DNA of 12,672 nucleotides from Sulfurimonas sp. (GTDB lineage Bacteria; Campylobacterota; Campylobacteria; Campylobacterales; Sulfurimonadaceae). A program made the position numbers and the translations under genes. The notes under the pieces are model-generated. The model was given only the letters and a program-made list of their open reading frames with translations. It ran no database searches and was not told the origin of the DNA. The stretch is taken from NCBI GenBank assembly GCA_027011725.1, contig JALUZQ010000037.1, positions 1 through 12,672 of the forward strand, given 5' to 3'. How positions within the stretch are numbered: position 1 is the first letter of the stretch; each line of letters starts with the position of its first letter. Shown piece by piece: positions 1 to 5,841 of the stretch.

Positions 1-48
1 ATTATATATAAAGTCACAGTCTCAAAGCATGGGAACTAGGAGTGTGTT

Positions 49-384
49 ATGAAAAATGCTTTTACAATGATAGAATTGGTATTTGTGATTCTTATATTGG
101 GAATTTTAGCATGGATTGCTATACCAAAGCTTGCTGCGACTCGCGTCGATGCAAAAAAATCTGCTCTTATTGCAAACTCAAAAACTTGTGTCAATGATGT
201 TGTATCTGCTTATAAAGGTCAAGGTGTAAATCCGGACTTAACTACGATACCTTCATGTGTATATGCGAATAGTCATGGTGCTACAATAACGATTAATGGT
301 GATTTTGTACATGTTATATCATCTGGTTTAGATACTTTAGATGGAGATCACAGAATGAAAGGTACAGGAATAAGTTATGAGTAA
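49..384 (+). CDS. Prepilin-type N-terminal cleavage/methylation protein (pilin paralog 1)
   Basis: A 111-residue type IV pilin or type II pseudopilin-like protein. Residues 1-4 (MKNA) form a short leader, and the prepilin peptidase site is expected before F5, giving a mature protein that begins F-T-M-I-E with the invariant Glu at mature position 5. Residues 5-26 are the hydrophobic N-terminal helix. Alanine rather than glycine at -1 is, to my knowledge, common in Campylobacterota pilin-like proteins. C47 and C70 could form a disulfide in the small soluble head. The ATG at 49 has an AGGAG at 38-42, six bases upstream, so the start is well supported. The next gene repeats the same N-terminus and begins within 11 bases of this stop, so the two are tandem paralogs, probably cotranscribed. 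The specific role (fibre subunit, minor pilin, competence or secretion) cannot be told from the sequence. Confidence 0.88.
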   Translation: MKNAFTMIELVFVILILGILAWIAIPKLAATRVDAKKSALIANSKTCVNDVVSAYKGQGVNPDLTTIPSCVYANSHGATITINGDFVHVISSGLDTLDGDHRMKGTGISYE

Positions 385-394
385 AGGATATAAA

Positions 395-820
395 ATGAAA
401 AATGCATTCACAATGATAGAGTTAGTTTTTGTCATTGTTGTTTTAGGAATATTGGCAGCTATTGCAGTACCAAAATTTTCAGCAACACGTGATGATGCTG
501 TGATTGCAAAGGGACGCTCTAACGTTGCGTCTATCCGTTCTGGAATAATAACCGAGCGTCAGGCAAGGCTTATAAAGGGAGATAGTGATTTTATTCCCAA
601 TGGAACAGGAGTAGGACAGATGGATCATGGAGGACTCTTTGGTGGAGTCCTTATGTATCCTATATCGCCATCAACCGGAAATGACGGTTGGAGTGCAACT
701 GCCGGAAGTGGAACATATGTTTATAAAGTTGCTGGAAGTGCAAATACTTTTAAATATACACCTGCAGACGGGAAATTTCTCTGTGTTTCAGGCAGTGAGT
801 GTGACAAGCTAACGAAATAA
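395..820 (+). CDS. Prepilin-type N-terminal cleavage/methylation protein (pilin paralog 2)
   Basis: A 141-residue pilin-like protein whose first residues (MKNAFTMIELVFVI) are identical to those of the gene before it, with the same predicted cleavage at A4|F5 and Glu at mature position 5. The body is Gly/Ser/Asp-rich, and two cysteines close to the C-terminus (in FLCVSGSEC) could form a terminal disulfide loop as in many pilins. An ATG at 377, inside the previous gene, is also in frame, but 395 is the better start: it has AAAGGA at 383-388 with six-base spacing and restores the standard leader length. The head domains of the two paralogs differ clearly, so this is a pair of distinct subunits rather than a recent duplication. 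Assignment as pilin versus type II pseudopilin is open. Codons near the end overlap a strong promoter for the next gene. Confidence 0.88.
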   Translation: MKNAFTMIELVFVIVVLGILAAIAVPKFSATRDDAVIAKGRSNVASIRSGIITERQARLIKGDSDFIPNGTGVGQMDHGGLFGGVLMYPISPSTGNDGWSATAGSGTYVYKVAGSANTFKYTPADGKFLCVSGSECDKLTK

Positions 821-829
821 TAGTATAAT
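801..829 (+). promoter_or_regulatory. Sigma70-type promoter, possibly driving a leaderless mRNA
   Basis: GTGACA at 801-806 (five of six match to TTGACA), a 17-base spacer, and a perfect TATAAT at 824-829. The usual start point, 6-7 bases past the -10 box, falls at 835-836, which is the ATG of the following gene. The promoter lies over the last codons of the upstream pilin gene. No Shine-Dalgarno sequence lies between it and the ATG. Seen: the hexamers and spacing. Inferred: activity and a leaderless transcript. Confidence 0.55.
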
Positions 830-834
830 ACTTA

Positions 835-1065
835 ATGGCTAAAATAGATGAACTAAAAGAGCATATTGGAGCACTGAAGAATTATTTAAATATTGTTGTA
901 GCAATTATCTTGACAATTGGTGCTGGAATTTCAAAATTATATTTGGCTAACAATGTCCATATACTTTTTTGGCTTGGTATAATTTTGATTTTAATTTTGT
1001 TTGTTTTATTTGTTATTTTAACACAAGCTATTCATAAGAATATTAAAAAACTTAAGGAGCTGTAG
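835..1065 (+). CDS. Small two-helix membrane protein, unknown function
   Basis: A 76-residue protein not recognised as a named family. It has a charged N-terminal stretch (residues 1-16, heptad-like KIDELKEHIGALKNYL), a first predicted membrane helix around 18-37, a second around 42-64 that is very rich in Ile/Leu/Phe, and a lysine-rich C-terminus (HKNIKKLKEL), suggesting both ends lie in the cytoplasm. There is no ribosome-binding site before the ATG; instead a near-consensus promoter places the transcript start at or next to the first codon. It is followed one base after its stop by another tiny membrane-protein gene with a strong Shine-Dalgarno, so the two likely form a pair. It might serve the pilin genes upstream or be independent; nothing in the sequence decides this. 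Confidence 0.7.
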   Translation: MAKIDELKEHIGALKNYLNIVVAIILTIGAGISKLYLANNVHILFWLGIILILILFVLFVILTQAIHKNIKKLKEL

Positions 1066-1066
1066 T

Positions 1067-1162
1067 ATGGATTTAGCGACAATAGCAATTGTGGTAGTAA
1101 CGATACTTTTTGCAGCAACGATTATATATGGTATGAAGCAAATTGTCGAAATAGATACATAG
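1067..1162 (+). CDS. 31-residue single-pass membrane protein
   Basis: A very short open reading frame that I translate as M-D-L-A-T-I-A-I-V-V-V-T-I-L-F-A-A-T-I-I, then YGMKQIVEIDT, stop TAG at 1160-1162. Residues 3-21 form one strongly hydrophobic helix and the tail carries both charges. Support for it being real: a strong AAGGAG at 1054-1059 with seven-base spacing, location directly after the stop of the preceding small membrane gene, and placement in a 109-base stretch that would otherwise be empty before priA. The composition is like other bacterial small membrane proteins that bind or regulate larger complexes; a partner cannot be named. The priA start codon lies 12 bases downstream. Confidence 0.6.
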   Translation: MDLATIAIVVVTILFAATIIYGMKQIVEIDT

Positions 1163-1174
1163 ATTTAATTTTTA

Positions 1175-3025
1175 GTGTATTATTATAACATCTCCCTCAT
1201 AGGCTCTCCTCTTGAGCCTTTTACCTACCATTTTGACACTGTTTTAGAAGTTGGACAACAAGTAGAAGTAACTGTGCGTTCTCGTAAAGTTTTGGGTGTT
1301 GTTCTCACTCAAACACTCAAACCTGCGTTTGAAACAAGTGAAATCTTCCAAGTAACTGCGTTTAGATACTCCCAAAAACAGATGCAGCTTGCACAATTTA
1401 TCTCCTCCTATTATATTTGTTCCCTTGGTGATGCGTTTGCACTTTTAGTGCCTTTTGATGATGCAATCCATGAGGGTAAACGCAGTGAGCAAGATGAATA
1501 TAGTTCAAAAATAGAACTCTCTAAAAAACAGAGTGAGGCAGTGGATTTTTTACAAACACACAGAGTCTCTTTACTCTTTGGCGATACAGGAAGTGGAAAG
1601 ACCGAGATATATATGAAGTATTTTGAGCAGATGCTACAACGTGGTAAACGCAGCATATTCCTTATGCCTGAGATCTCACTTACACCACAGATGTCTAAAA
1701 GGCTTGAGGAGCATTTTGGAGAGCGTGTGGTGATGTGGCACTCTAAACTGACACCAAAAAAGAAGAAAGAGGCGATGGCAAAGATTCAAAGCGGTGAAGC
1801 GATGATCATTGCGGGACCTCGCTCTGCACTCTTTTTGCCGGTGAATGATTTGGGACTCATTGTCGTTGATGAGGAGCATGATGAGAGTTATAAATCCTCT
1901 TCTCGCCCACGCTACAATGCACGTGACATTGCCATCTATATGGGTAAACTCTATGGTGTCAATGTTGTATTAGGCTCAGCCACGCCATCGCTGAGTTCCT
2001 ATGTGAAATTTCCTCATATTCGTCTTCGAGGCGGGCATTTCCTCTCACAAAAAAGTTTCATATATGAGCGCAATGTAGAGAGTCTCTCTCCTTTGATTCT
2101 TGAGCATCTAAAAGAGACACTGCAAAAAAAAGAGCAATCCATCGTCTTTTTGCCGACACGTGCAAATTTTAAATATCTTATTTGTCAAGATTGCGGACAT
2201 ACCATAAAGTGTGCTTTTTGTAGTGTTGGAATGAGTGTGCACCAACACTCACGAGCACTCAAATGTCACTACTGTAACTTTACTCAGGCCATTCCACAGG
2301 TCTGCCCTGAGTGTCACAGTAGCGCACTGACAAGTTCTCGTTTGGGAACGGCCGAGGCTGTGCAAAATATACAAGAACTGCTGCCAAACGCAGTAGTGCA
2401 GCAGTTTGACAGAGATGCCATTACAACGGCAAATAAGCTTAAAAAGGCACTCAAAAAGTTCAACGACAAAGAGAGTGACATACTTGTAGGAACGCAGATG
2501 CTCTCCAAAGGGCATGACTATCACGGTGTCACCTTGGCAGTGGTGCTCGGGATGGATAATATGCTCAATATGAGTGACTACCGTGCGCGCGAAAAAGCGC
2601 TCTCTTCGCTTATTCAGGTGGCTGGAAGAAGCGGGCGTGCAAAAGATGCAAAAGTGATAGTACAGACCTTTAATGAAGAGTTCTTTAGTGCCTATATAGA
2701 CAAATATGAGGAGTTCTTAGAGTCTGAAAAACTCTTTAGAGAAGAACTCTATCCGCCATACAAGAAGCTTTGTCGCATACTCTTTTCACATAAAAATGGT
2801 GCAAAGGCACGTGATGCCATGACGCTTATGCAAGAGCGTCTTGCTGCGTTTAGTACAACTGTAGAGGTGGTAGGAGCAGGCAAGTGTGCCATAGAGCGCG
2901 TAGCAAATAAGTACCGTTTTGAGATACTCCTTCGAGCAGACAAAAGTACCGACCTTATAAAGGCCATAAAAGCGACAAAAGTGGAGATGGCGGAGATAGA
3001 TATGGATCCGCTGGAGTTTGCATAA
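1175..3025 (+). CDS. priA: Primosomal protein N' (PriA), replication restart helicase
   Basis: PriA binds stalled forks and D-loops, unwinds the lagging strand 3' to 5', and starts reloading of the replicative helicase. The 616-residue product is typical for Campylobacterota. Domains in order: N-terminal DNA-binding part (about 1-100), Walker A GDTGSGKT at 136-143, DEEHD box at 232-236, GSAT at 267-270, then eight cysteines binding two zinc ions (C337, C340, C346, C349, C364, C367, C377, C380), the TQMLSKGHDY motif around 440-449, the arginine-finger motif QVAGRSGR at 481-488, and a C-terminal domain ending DMDPLEF. The start is a GTG at 1175 with no clear Shine-Dalgarno; the next in-frame Met is far inside the domain, so GTG is the reasonable choice. 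It carries six copies of the octamer CTGCGTTT/AAACGCAG plus one variant, the highest density in the window. No dnaC or priB is visible here. Confidence 0.97.
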   Translation: MYYYNISLIGSPLEPFTYHFDTVLEVGQQVEVTVRSRKVLGVVLTQTLKPAFETSEIFQVTAFRYSQKQMQLAQFISSYYICSLGDAFALLVPFDDAIHEGKRSEQDEYSSKIELSKKQSEAVDFLQTHRVSLLFGDTGSGKTEIYMKYFEQMLQRGKRSIFLMPEISLTPQMSKRLEEHFGERVVMWHSKLTPKKKKEAMAKIQSGEAMIIAGPRSALFLPVNDLGLIVVDEEHDESYKSSSRPRYNARDIAIYMGKLYGVNVVLGSATPSLSSYVKFPHIRLRGGHFLSQKSFIYERNVESLSPLILEHLKETLQKKEQSIVFLPTRANFKYLICQDCGHTIKCAFCSVGMSVHQHSRALKCHYCNFTQAIPQVCPECHSSALTSSRLGTAEAVQNIQELLPNAVVQQFDRDAITTANKLKKALKKFNDKESDILVGTQMLSKGHDYHGVTLAVVLGMDNMLNMSDYRAREKALSSLIQVAGRSGRAKDAKVIVQTFNEEFFSAYIDKYEEFLESEKLFREELYPPYKKLCRILFSHKNGAKARDAMTLMQERLAAFSTTVEVVGAGKCAIERVANKYRFEILLRADKSTDLIKAIKATKVEMAEIDMDPLEFA

Positions 3026-3035
3026 GGTTTTGTGA

Positions 3036-3061
3036 AGATAGTGTCATATATGACACTATCT
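3036..3061. terminator. Perfect 26-bp palindrome between convergent genes
   Basis: The half AGATAGTGTCATA is followed directly by its exact reverse complement. As RNA it would form an 11-bp stem with a four-base ATAT loop on either strand. It starts 10 bases after the priA stop and lies 47 bases past the stop of the convergent DUF2892 gene, the place for a bidirectional terminator. Neither side has a proper U-run (the nearest on the plus strand is TCTTTT about 12 bases on), and the stem is AT-rich, so a protein-binding site or a processing/stability hairpin is an alternative. Confidence 0.6.
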
Positions 3062-3108
3062 ACGCAGAGCAGTCTTTTGAATTACCAAATAGGCACATAA
3101 GTTCTCCT

Positions 3109-3297
3109 CTATTTTTTACATCCTGTATTGAGTTTGAAAATTGGGTAAAATGGACAAAATCCAAACACTGCTGTTACAAGAGGAATTGCTCCAACTCCAG
3201 CTACTATATAGTTCTGCGTTACAAGACCGTAAGCGATTATTGCTACTCCTGCAATCGCTCTGATTGCTCTGTCTGCTTTTCCTAAATTAATACACAT
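3109..3297 (-). CDS. DUF2892 (YgaP-like) small inner-membrane protein
   Basis: A 62-residue protein of the DUF2892 family, shown by the opening N-L-G-K-A-D-R-A-I-R, two short hydrophobic helices (about 11-28 and 31-46), and the closing motif G-F-C-P-F-Y-P-I-F with a Cys near the end. Cysteines are C2, C48 and C60. In some bacteria this domain is fused to a rhodanese that handles sulfane sulfur; here it stands alone, and its function is unknown. I start at 3297 (MCINLGKADR): TCCTTT at 3304-3309 reads AAAGGA on the minus strand at six-base spacing. An in-frame ATG at 3363 would add 22 residues unlike the family and would sit upstream of the probable promoter. The gene follows the Crp/Fnr regulator and has a candidate operator for it, so it is likely a target of that regulator. 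Confidence 0.85.
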   Translation of the reverse strand: MCINLGKADRAIRAIAGVAIIAYGLVTQNYIVAGVGAIPLVTAVFGFCPFYPIFKLNTGCKK

Positions 3298-3327
3298 TTT
3301 GTATCCTTTTTGTTGATTTGTAAGTGT

Positions 3328-3333
3328 ATTGTA
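3328..3333 (-). promoter_or_regulatory. -10 element of DUF2892 gene promoter
   Basis: ATTGTA on the plus strand reads TACAAT on the minus strand, one mismatch from TATAAT. Transcription would start near 3321, giving a leader of about 24 bases that contains the AAAGGA ribosome-binding site. No good -35 box is present, which fits an activator-dependent promoter with the CRP-like site at 3356-3371. Inferred from motif and spacing only. Confidence 0.45.
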
Positions 3334-3355
3334 GGGTAAAAGACTATCAGGTGTC

Positions 3356-3371
3356 TGTAACACAGGTCACA
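3356..3371 (-). promoter_or_regulatory. CRP/FNR-like operator upstream of DUF2892 gene
   Basis: On the minus strand the sequence is TGTGA-CCTGTG-TTACA, nine of ten positions of the CRP consensus TGTGA-N6-TCACA. Its centre lies about 42 bases upstream of the start point predicted from the TACAAT box, matching the class II activator position (-41.5). It overlaps the last codons and stop of the Crp/Fnr-family gene itself, whose recognition helix has CRP-like residues (R177, E178, K182). Seen: the half-sites and spacing. Inferred: that this regulator binds here. Confidence 0.5.
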
Positions 3372-3978
3372 TAAGAAGAATGGTGCCTCTTTTGAGGGTA
3401 AGTAAGTCTTGTTGCTCAAGACGTTTTAGCACTTTTGAAATAACTTCACGAGTGCTGCCAAGTTCATTTGCTATTGTCTCATGTGTTGTCTTGATTTCAT
3501 TTGTATGCTGGTTGTGCAGCCACTCAAGAACTCTTTGGTCAAGTTTTTTAAATTTGATATCATTGATAAGTTTTGCAAGGTCTCCCATTCGGAGGGTATA
3601 GATAGAAAAAAGAAAATTCTGGTAAGATTCACTCATCTTTGCTAACTCTTTCACGCTTTGCATATCAAGCATGTAGCCTTCAATATCGCTTAATGCTAAG
3701 GCATTGGCTATAGCCTCTGTTTGAGAGAGTGTTGATGCCGTATTGACAATACACTGCTCACCAGGATGGAGATGATAGAGAGTTATCTCCTCTGCTTCAT
3801 CGGACTGTATATAGAGTCGGACTTCTCCTGATGTAAGAAAAAGAATCTTGTCACAAATATCTCCTTGATAGAACAAGATGGAATCTTTCGTTATTTTTAT
3901 CTTTTGCAGGTGCTCTTTTAGAAAAAGTTTTGCATCTTCTTCAAGCGATTTATAAAATGGAAATTTCTCTAAGTGCAT
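3367..3978 (-). CDS. Crp/Fnr-family transcriptional regulator
   Basis: A 203-residue regulator with an N-terminal cyclic-nucleotide-binding-like beta roll (about 10-115), a long dimerisation helix (about 116-142), and a C-terminal winged helix-turn-helix (about 146-200; THETIANELGSTREVISKVL at 165-184). In the recognition helix R177, E178 and K182 align with E. coli CRP R180, E181 and R185, which read TGTGA half-sites. The ligand pocket differs: the segment after G73-E74 lacks the CRP arginine that holds the cAMP phosphate, and has C76 instead, so cAMP is unlikely to be the signal. It lacks the N-terminal cysteine cluster of FNR; only C42 and C76 are present. AAGGA lies just before the ATG. 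It follows the NUDIX gene by 17 bases and precedes the DUF2892 gene, whose promoter carries a matching operator. The inducing signal is unknown; nitrosative, redox or sulfur stress would be guesses. Confidence 0.9.
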   Translation of the reverse strand: MHLEKFPFYKSLEEDAKLFLKEHLQKIKITKDSILFYQGDICDKILFLTSGEVRLYIQSDEAEEITLYHLHPGEQCIVNTASTLSQTEAIANALALSDIEGYMLDMQSVKELAKMSESYQNFLFSIYTLRMGDLAKLINDIKFKKLDQRVLEWLHNQHTNEIKTTHETIANELGSTREVISKVLKRLEQQDLLTLKRGTILLM

Positions 3979-3995
3979 GATTATTCCTTGAATGG

Positions 3996-4559
3996 TTATT
4001 GTTTGATATTCTCAAAAAACCAATAAATGCTGAGCATTACACCCGTCGTTTTTTGGTAGCTTTCGTCGAACATAAACTTTTTAGCTTCACTTGTAGGAAT
4101 GTAAATGACCTCTATCTCCTCTTCCTCTATACCACCGCCTTCGTGAAGTTTCATACTTTCATTTATTTCAGCATAATAGAGTGTTTGATGTGTACCTGAG
4201 ATACCCACACTTGTGTAAAAAGTACTGATTTTGACAAGGTTTTTAACAGGGACATCGTAGCCGCACTCTTCTAAAACTTCCTCTTTGGCTATCTGTGCAT
4301 TGGAACAGTTTTTATCTACGATACCTGCACAGAGTTCATACATATAGCCGTTTTTTGGGTTTTTGTTCAGAACTGTCGCGCGGAGCTGTTTGACAAAGAC
4401 AAAAGCATCCCTCTCTTTGTGCCAAAGTAAAATGGCGACACTGTCGTGGGAAATGACCGCTTCCCATTTTTTTGGGCTGCCGTTTTGAGTATAGTTTATC
4501 TCTATAGGCTTAATGAAGCGTGGATTTTTCAGTTCTTTTATAGCATCAATTTTTGGCAT
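3996..4559 (-). CDS. NUDT14-like NUDIX hydrolase (nucleoside diphosphate-sugar pyrophosphatase)
   Basis: A 187-residue NUDIX hydrolase expected to split UDP-glucose, ADP-ribose or similar sugar nucleotides into NMP and sugar phosphate. It resembles eukaryotic NUDT14 (UDP-sugar diphosphatase) along its length, from recalled comparison: YTQNGSPKKWEAVISHDSVA near 23-42, ELCAGIVDK near 75-83, SVGISGTHQTLYYAE near 117-131, and KTTGVMLSIYWFF at the end. The Nudix box spans G79-Y101: the metal-binding E94, E97 and E98 are intact, but the first canonical Glu is C85 and the canonical Arg is E93. The start is ATG 4559, preceded by AAAGGT, giving a 14-base overlap with the end of the M23 peptidase gene, hence coupled translation. 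The frame is open upstream to 4907, but that part only mirrors the peptidase gene in another frame. Substrate is inferred. Confidence 0.88.
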   Translation of the reverse strand: MPKIDAIKELKNPRFIKPIEINYTQNGSPKKWEAVISHDSVAILLWHKERDAFVFVKQLRATVLNKNPKNGYMYELCAGIVDKNCSNAQIAKEEVLEECGYDVPVKNLVKISTFYTSVGISGTHQTLYYAEINESMKLHEGGGIEEEEIEVIYIPTSEAKKFMFDESYQKTTGVMLSIYWFFENIKQ

Positions 4560-5739
4560 CAGAAACCTTTGAGAGATGGATGTATGACATTGGTTCAAAC
4601 GGAGGAAGTTTGTGAAAAGCTGTTTTGTTGTTGAGGTGCAACTCCACACTCTCATCATAGTTCTTTTTGAGTTTAAGAAAAGCTCTCTTTTGCTTGCCTT
4701 TGAGCTTTTTTGTTGTGACCTGTACCACATGCAACGGGTTGATGGCACGACCGCGTTTTCTGAGTTCAAAGTGCAGATGTGGTCCAGTTGAGCGTCCTGT
4801 TGTTCCGACATAGGCGATGATTTGTCCTTTTTTGACACGTTTTCCACGGTAGATACCGTGACGGAAAGACTTGAGGTGTGCATAGCGCGTTTCATAGCCG
4901 TCGGCATGACGGATTTTTATGAGATTTCCATAACTTCCCATTCTTGCACAGTATGAGATGCTTCCACTTCCTGCTGCGCGCACAGGTGTACCACGCCTTG
5001 CAGCATAGTCAATACCCAGATGTGCTTTCCATTTATGGAGTACAGGATGCCATCTACGTTTACTAAAGTAAGATGATATACGTGCACCGCGAACAGGACG
5101 GGCGAGTAAAAAACCTTCTACTTCATGTCCTTTTTCATCGTAGTATCGGCCATCATCGTTGAGATAAATGTAGTGCTTTTTGTGGTGCATTTCTATCATT
5201 GCAACCTTGAGAGTAGGCATAGAAAAAGGGTGTCCAAGTCGGTACTTTTGCTCATATATCATCACAAGTCTGTCACCTTTTCGAATGTCATTTTTAAAGT
5301 TGAGTGAGTGCTTAAAACTTGAGACAAAGATCTGTGCGAGTTTTTTCGAACCGGTCTCTTTTAAAATATTGTAGTTTGGTGAGCTTGTAATAGTGGTGTA
5401 AAACGCCTCTGTTTTTGTACTTGAGATGATAGGAATGGCTTCAAAGGCATAAGAGTTCTTTTTTTTGTAGATGTGAATTTGGAGTTCATCATTGAGCGGG
5501 AGTAAAATCTGCTCAATATTGCCTTTGTCATCACGAAGAATCTGGTAGTGAATACCGCTGCGCATCTCTTCAGTAAGGCGTTGGTCATCTTTGTCAAGAT
5601 TGTAATAAAGTGGACGTGTCGGGAGATTGAGACGCTCTAAAAAGACGAGATATGTCTCACCGTTTTCCCATCTGTGCCGATCAACCGTAGAAGCAAACAG
5701 TGTTGCAGTGATAAAAAAGAGTATGAAAAATCGTATCAT
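4546..5739 (-). CDS. M23 family metallopeptidase, Csd3/Pgp3-like
   Basis: A 397-residue envelope enzyme expected to cut peptidoglycan peptide crosslinks. An N-terminal signal segment (residues 1-17, MIRFFILFFITATLFAS) sends it to the periplasm. A middle region (about 25-205) precedes the peptidase domain (about 212-340), as in helical-shape hydrolases Csd3/HdpA of H. pylori and Pgp3 of C. jejuni, which are of similar length. Zinc ligands are H240 and D244 (HLGID) and H323 in GPHLHFEL; H288 (YAHL) and H321 are the further active-site histidines, so the site is complete. A basic tail (about 340-397) follows. It heads a minus-strand cluster with the NUDIX gene and diverges from a PgbA-type gene and glcD; in H. 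pylori csd3 (HP0506) likewise lies near pgbA (HP0508) and glcD (HP0509). Csd3 orthology is likely but rests on recall. Confidence 0.92.
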   Translation of the reverse strand: MIRFFILFFITATLFASTVDRHRWENGETYLVFLERLNLPTRPLYYNLDKDDQRLTEEMRSGIHYQILRDDKGNIEQILLPLNDELQIHIYKKKNSYAFEAIPIISSTKTEAFYTTITSSPNYNILKETGSKKLAQIFVSSFKHSLNFKNDIRKGDRLVMIYEQKYRLGHPFSMPTLKVAMIEMHHKKHYIYLNDDGRYYDEKGHEVEGFLLARPVRGARISSYFSKRRWHPVLHKWKAHLGIDYAARRGTPVRAAGSGSISYCARMGSYGNLIKIRHADGYETRYAHLKSFRHGIYRGKRVKKGQIIAYVGTTGRSTGPHLHFELRKRGRAINPLHVVQVTTKKLKGKQKRAFLKLKKNYDESVELHLNNKTAFHKLPPFEPMSYIHLSKVSDAKN

Positions 5740-5751
5740 AAATATAAGCCT

Positions 5752-5779
5752 ATTCTAAAATAAGGAGTAACTTTATCAA
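5752..5779 (-). promoter_or_regulatory. Promoter of the M23 peptidase gene
   Basis: Minus strand: TTGATA (plus-strand 5774-5779), a 16-base spacer, and TAGAAT (5752-5757), each close to the sigma70 consensus. The predicted start near 5745 leaves only about six bases before the ATG at 5739, so the leader would be almost absent; only a weak GG lies in it. A more distant start site is possible. Confidence 0.4.
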
Positions 5780-5807
5780 ATTTTGGCTTAGTATGAGGTT
5801 TGTTTGA

Positions 5808-5813
5808 TATAAT
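5808..5813 (+). promoter_or_regulatory. -10 element for the PgbA-type / glcD / yihY-like cluster
   Basis: A perfect TATAAT preceded by TTTGA, with no -35 consensus but T/A-rich DNA upstream, the pattern usual for Campylobacterota sigma70 promoters. The start near 5820 gives a leader of about 22 bases with a weak AGAAG before the ATG at 5842. Confidence 0.5.
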
Positions 5814-5841
5814 CGCATATATTAAATAATAAAGAAGATAG

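Noticed and set aside
1-48. Possible promoter (TATATA-rich) before the first pilin gene
   Set aside because: Too little upstream sequence and no clear -35/-10 pair; the gene may be part of a longer operon beginning outside the window.
377-394. Upstream in-frame ATG for the second pilin gene (adds M-S-K-G-Y-K)
   Set aside because: The ATG at 395 has a better-placed AAAGGA and gives the standard four-residue leader shared with the paralog.
631-651. 7-bp inverted repeat (AGGACTC, seven bases, GAGTCCT) in the second pilin gene
   Set aside because: It lies inside codons for a Gly-rich stretch (G-G-L-F-G-G-V-L); a stem this short is expected by chance.
1411-1656. Antisense open frame within priA, and other antisense frames in the window
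   Set aside because: These are shadows of strongly conserved genes, with no ribosome-binding site and no recognisable protein features.
2232-2251. 7-bp inverted repeat (TGAGTGT, six bases, ACACTCA) in priA
   Set aside because: Short, within the conserved zinc-binding coding region, no sign of a regulatory role.
2490-2497. Near-match GAACGCAG, also CTGCGTTA (near 3214), CTGCGTTC (near 11487) and CCGCGTTT (near 4762)
   Set aside because: Single mismatches to the octamer were not counted, because such near-matches are common by chance and would inflate the claim.
3298-3363. N-terminal extension of the DUF2892 protein by 22 residues
   Set aside because: The extra residues are unlike the family, and the region carries the predicted -10 box and operator; AAAGGA supports the start at 3297.
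4560-4907. N-terminal extension of the NUDIX frame by 116 codons
   Set aside because: It lies wholly inside the M23 peptidase gene in another frame, has no NUDIX similarity, and a ribosome-binding site supports the start at 4559.
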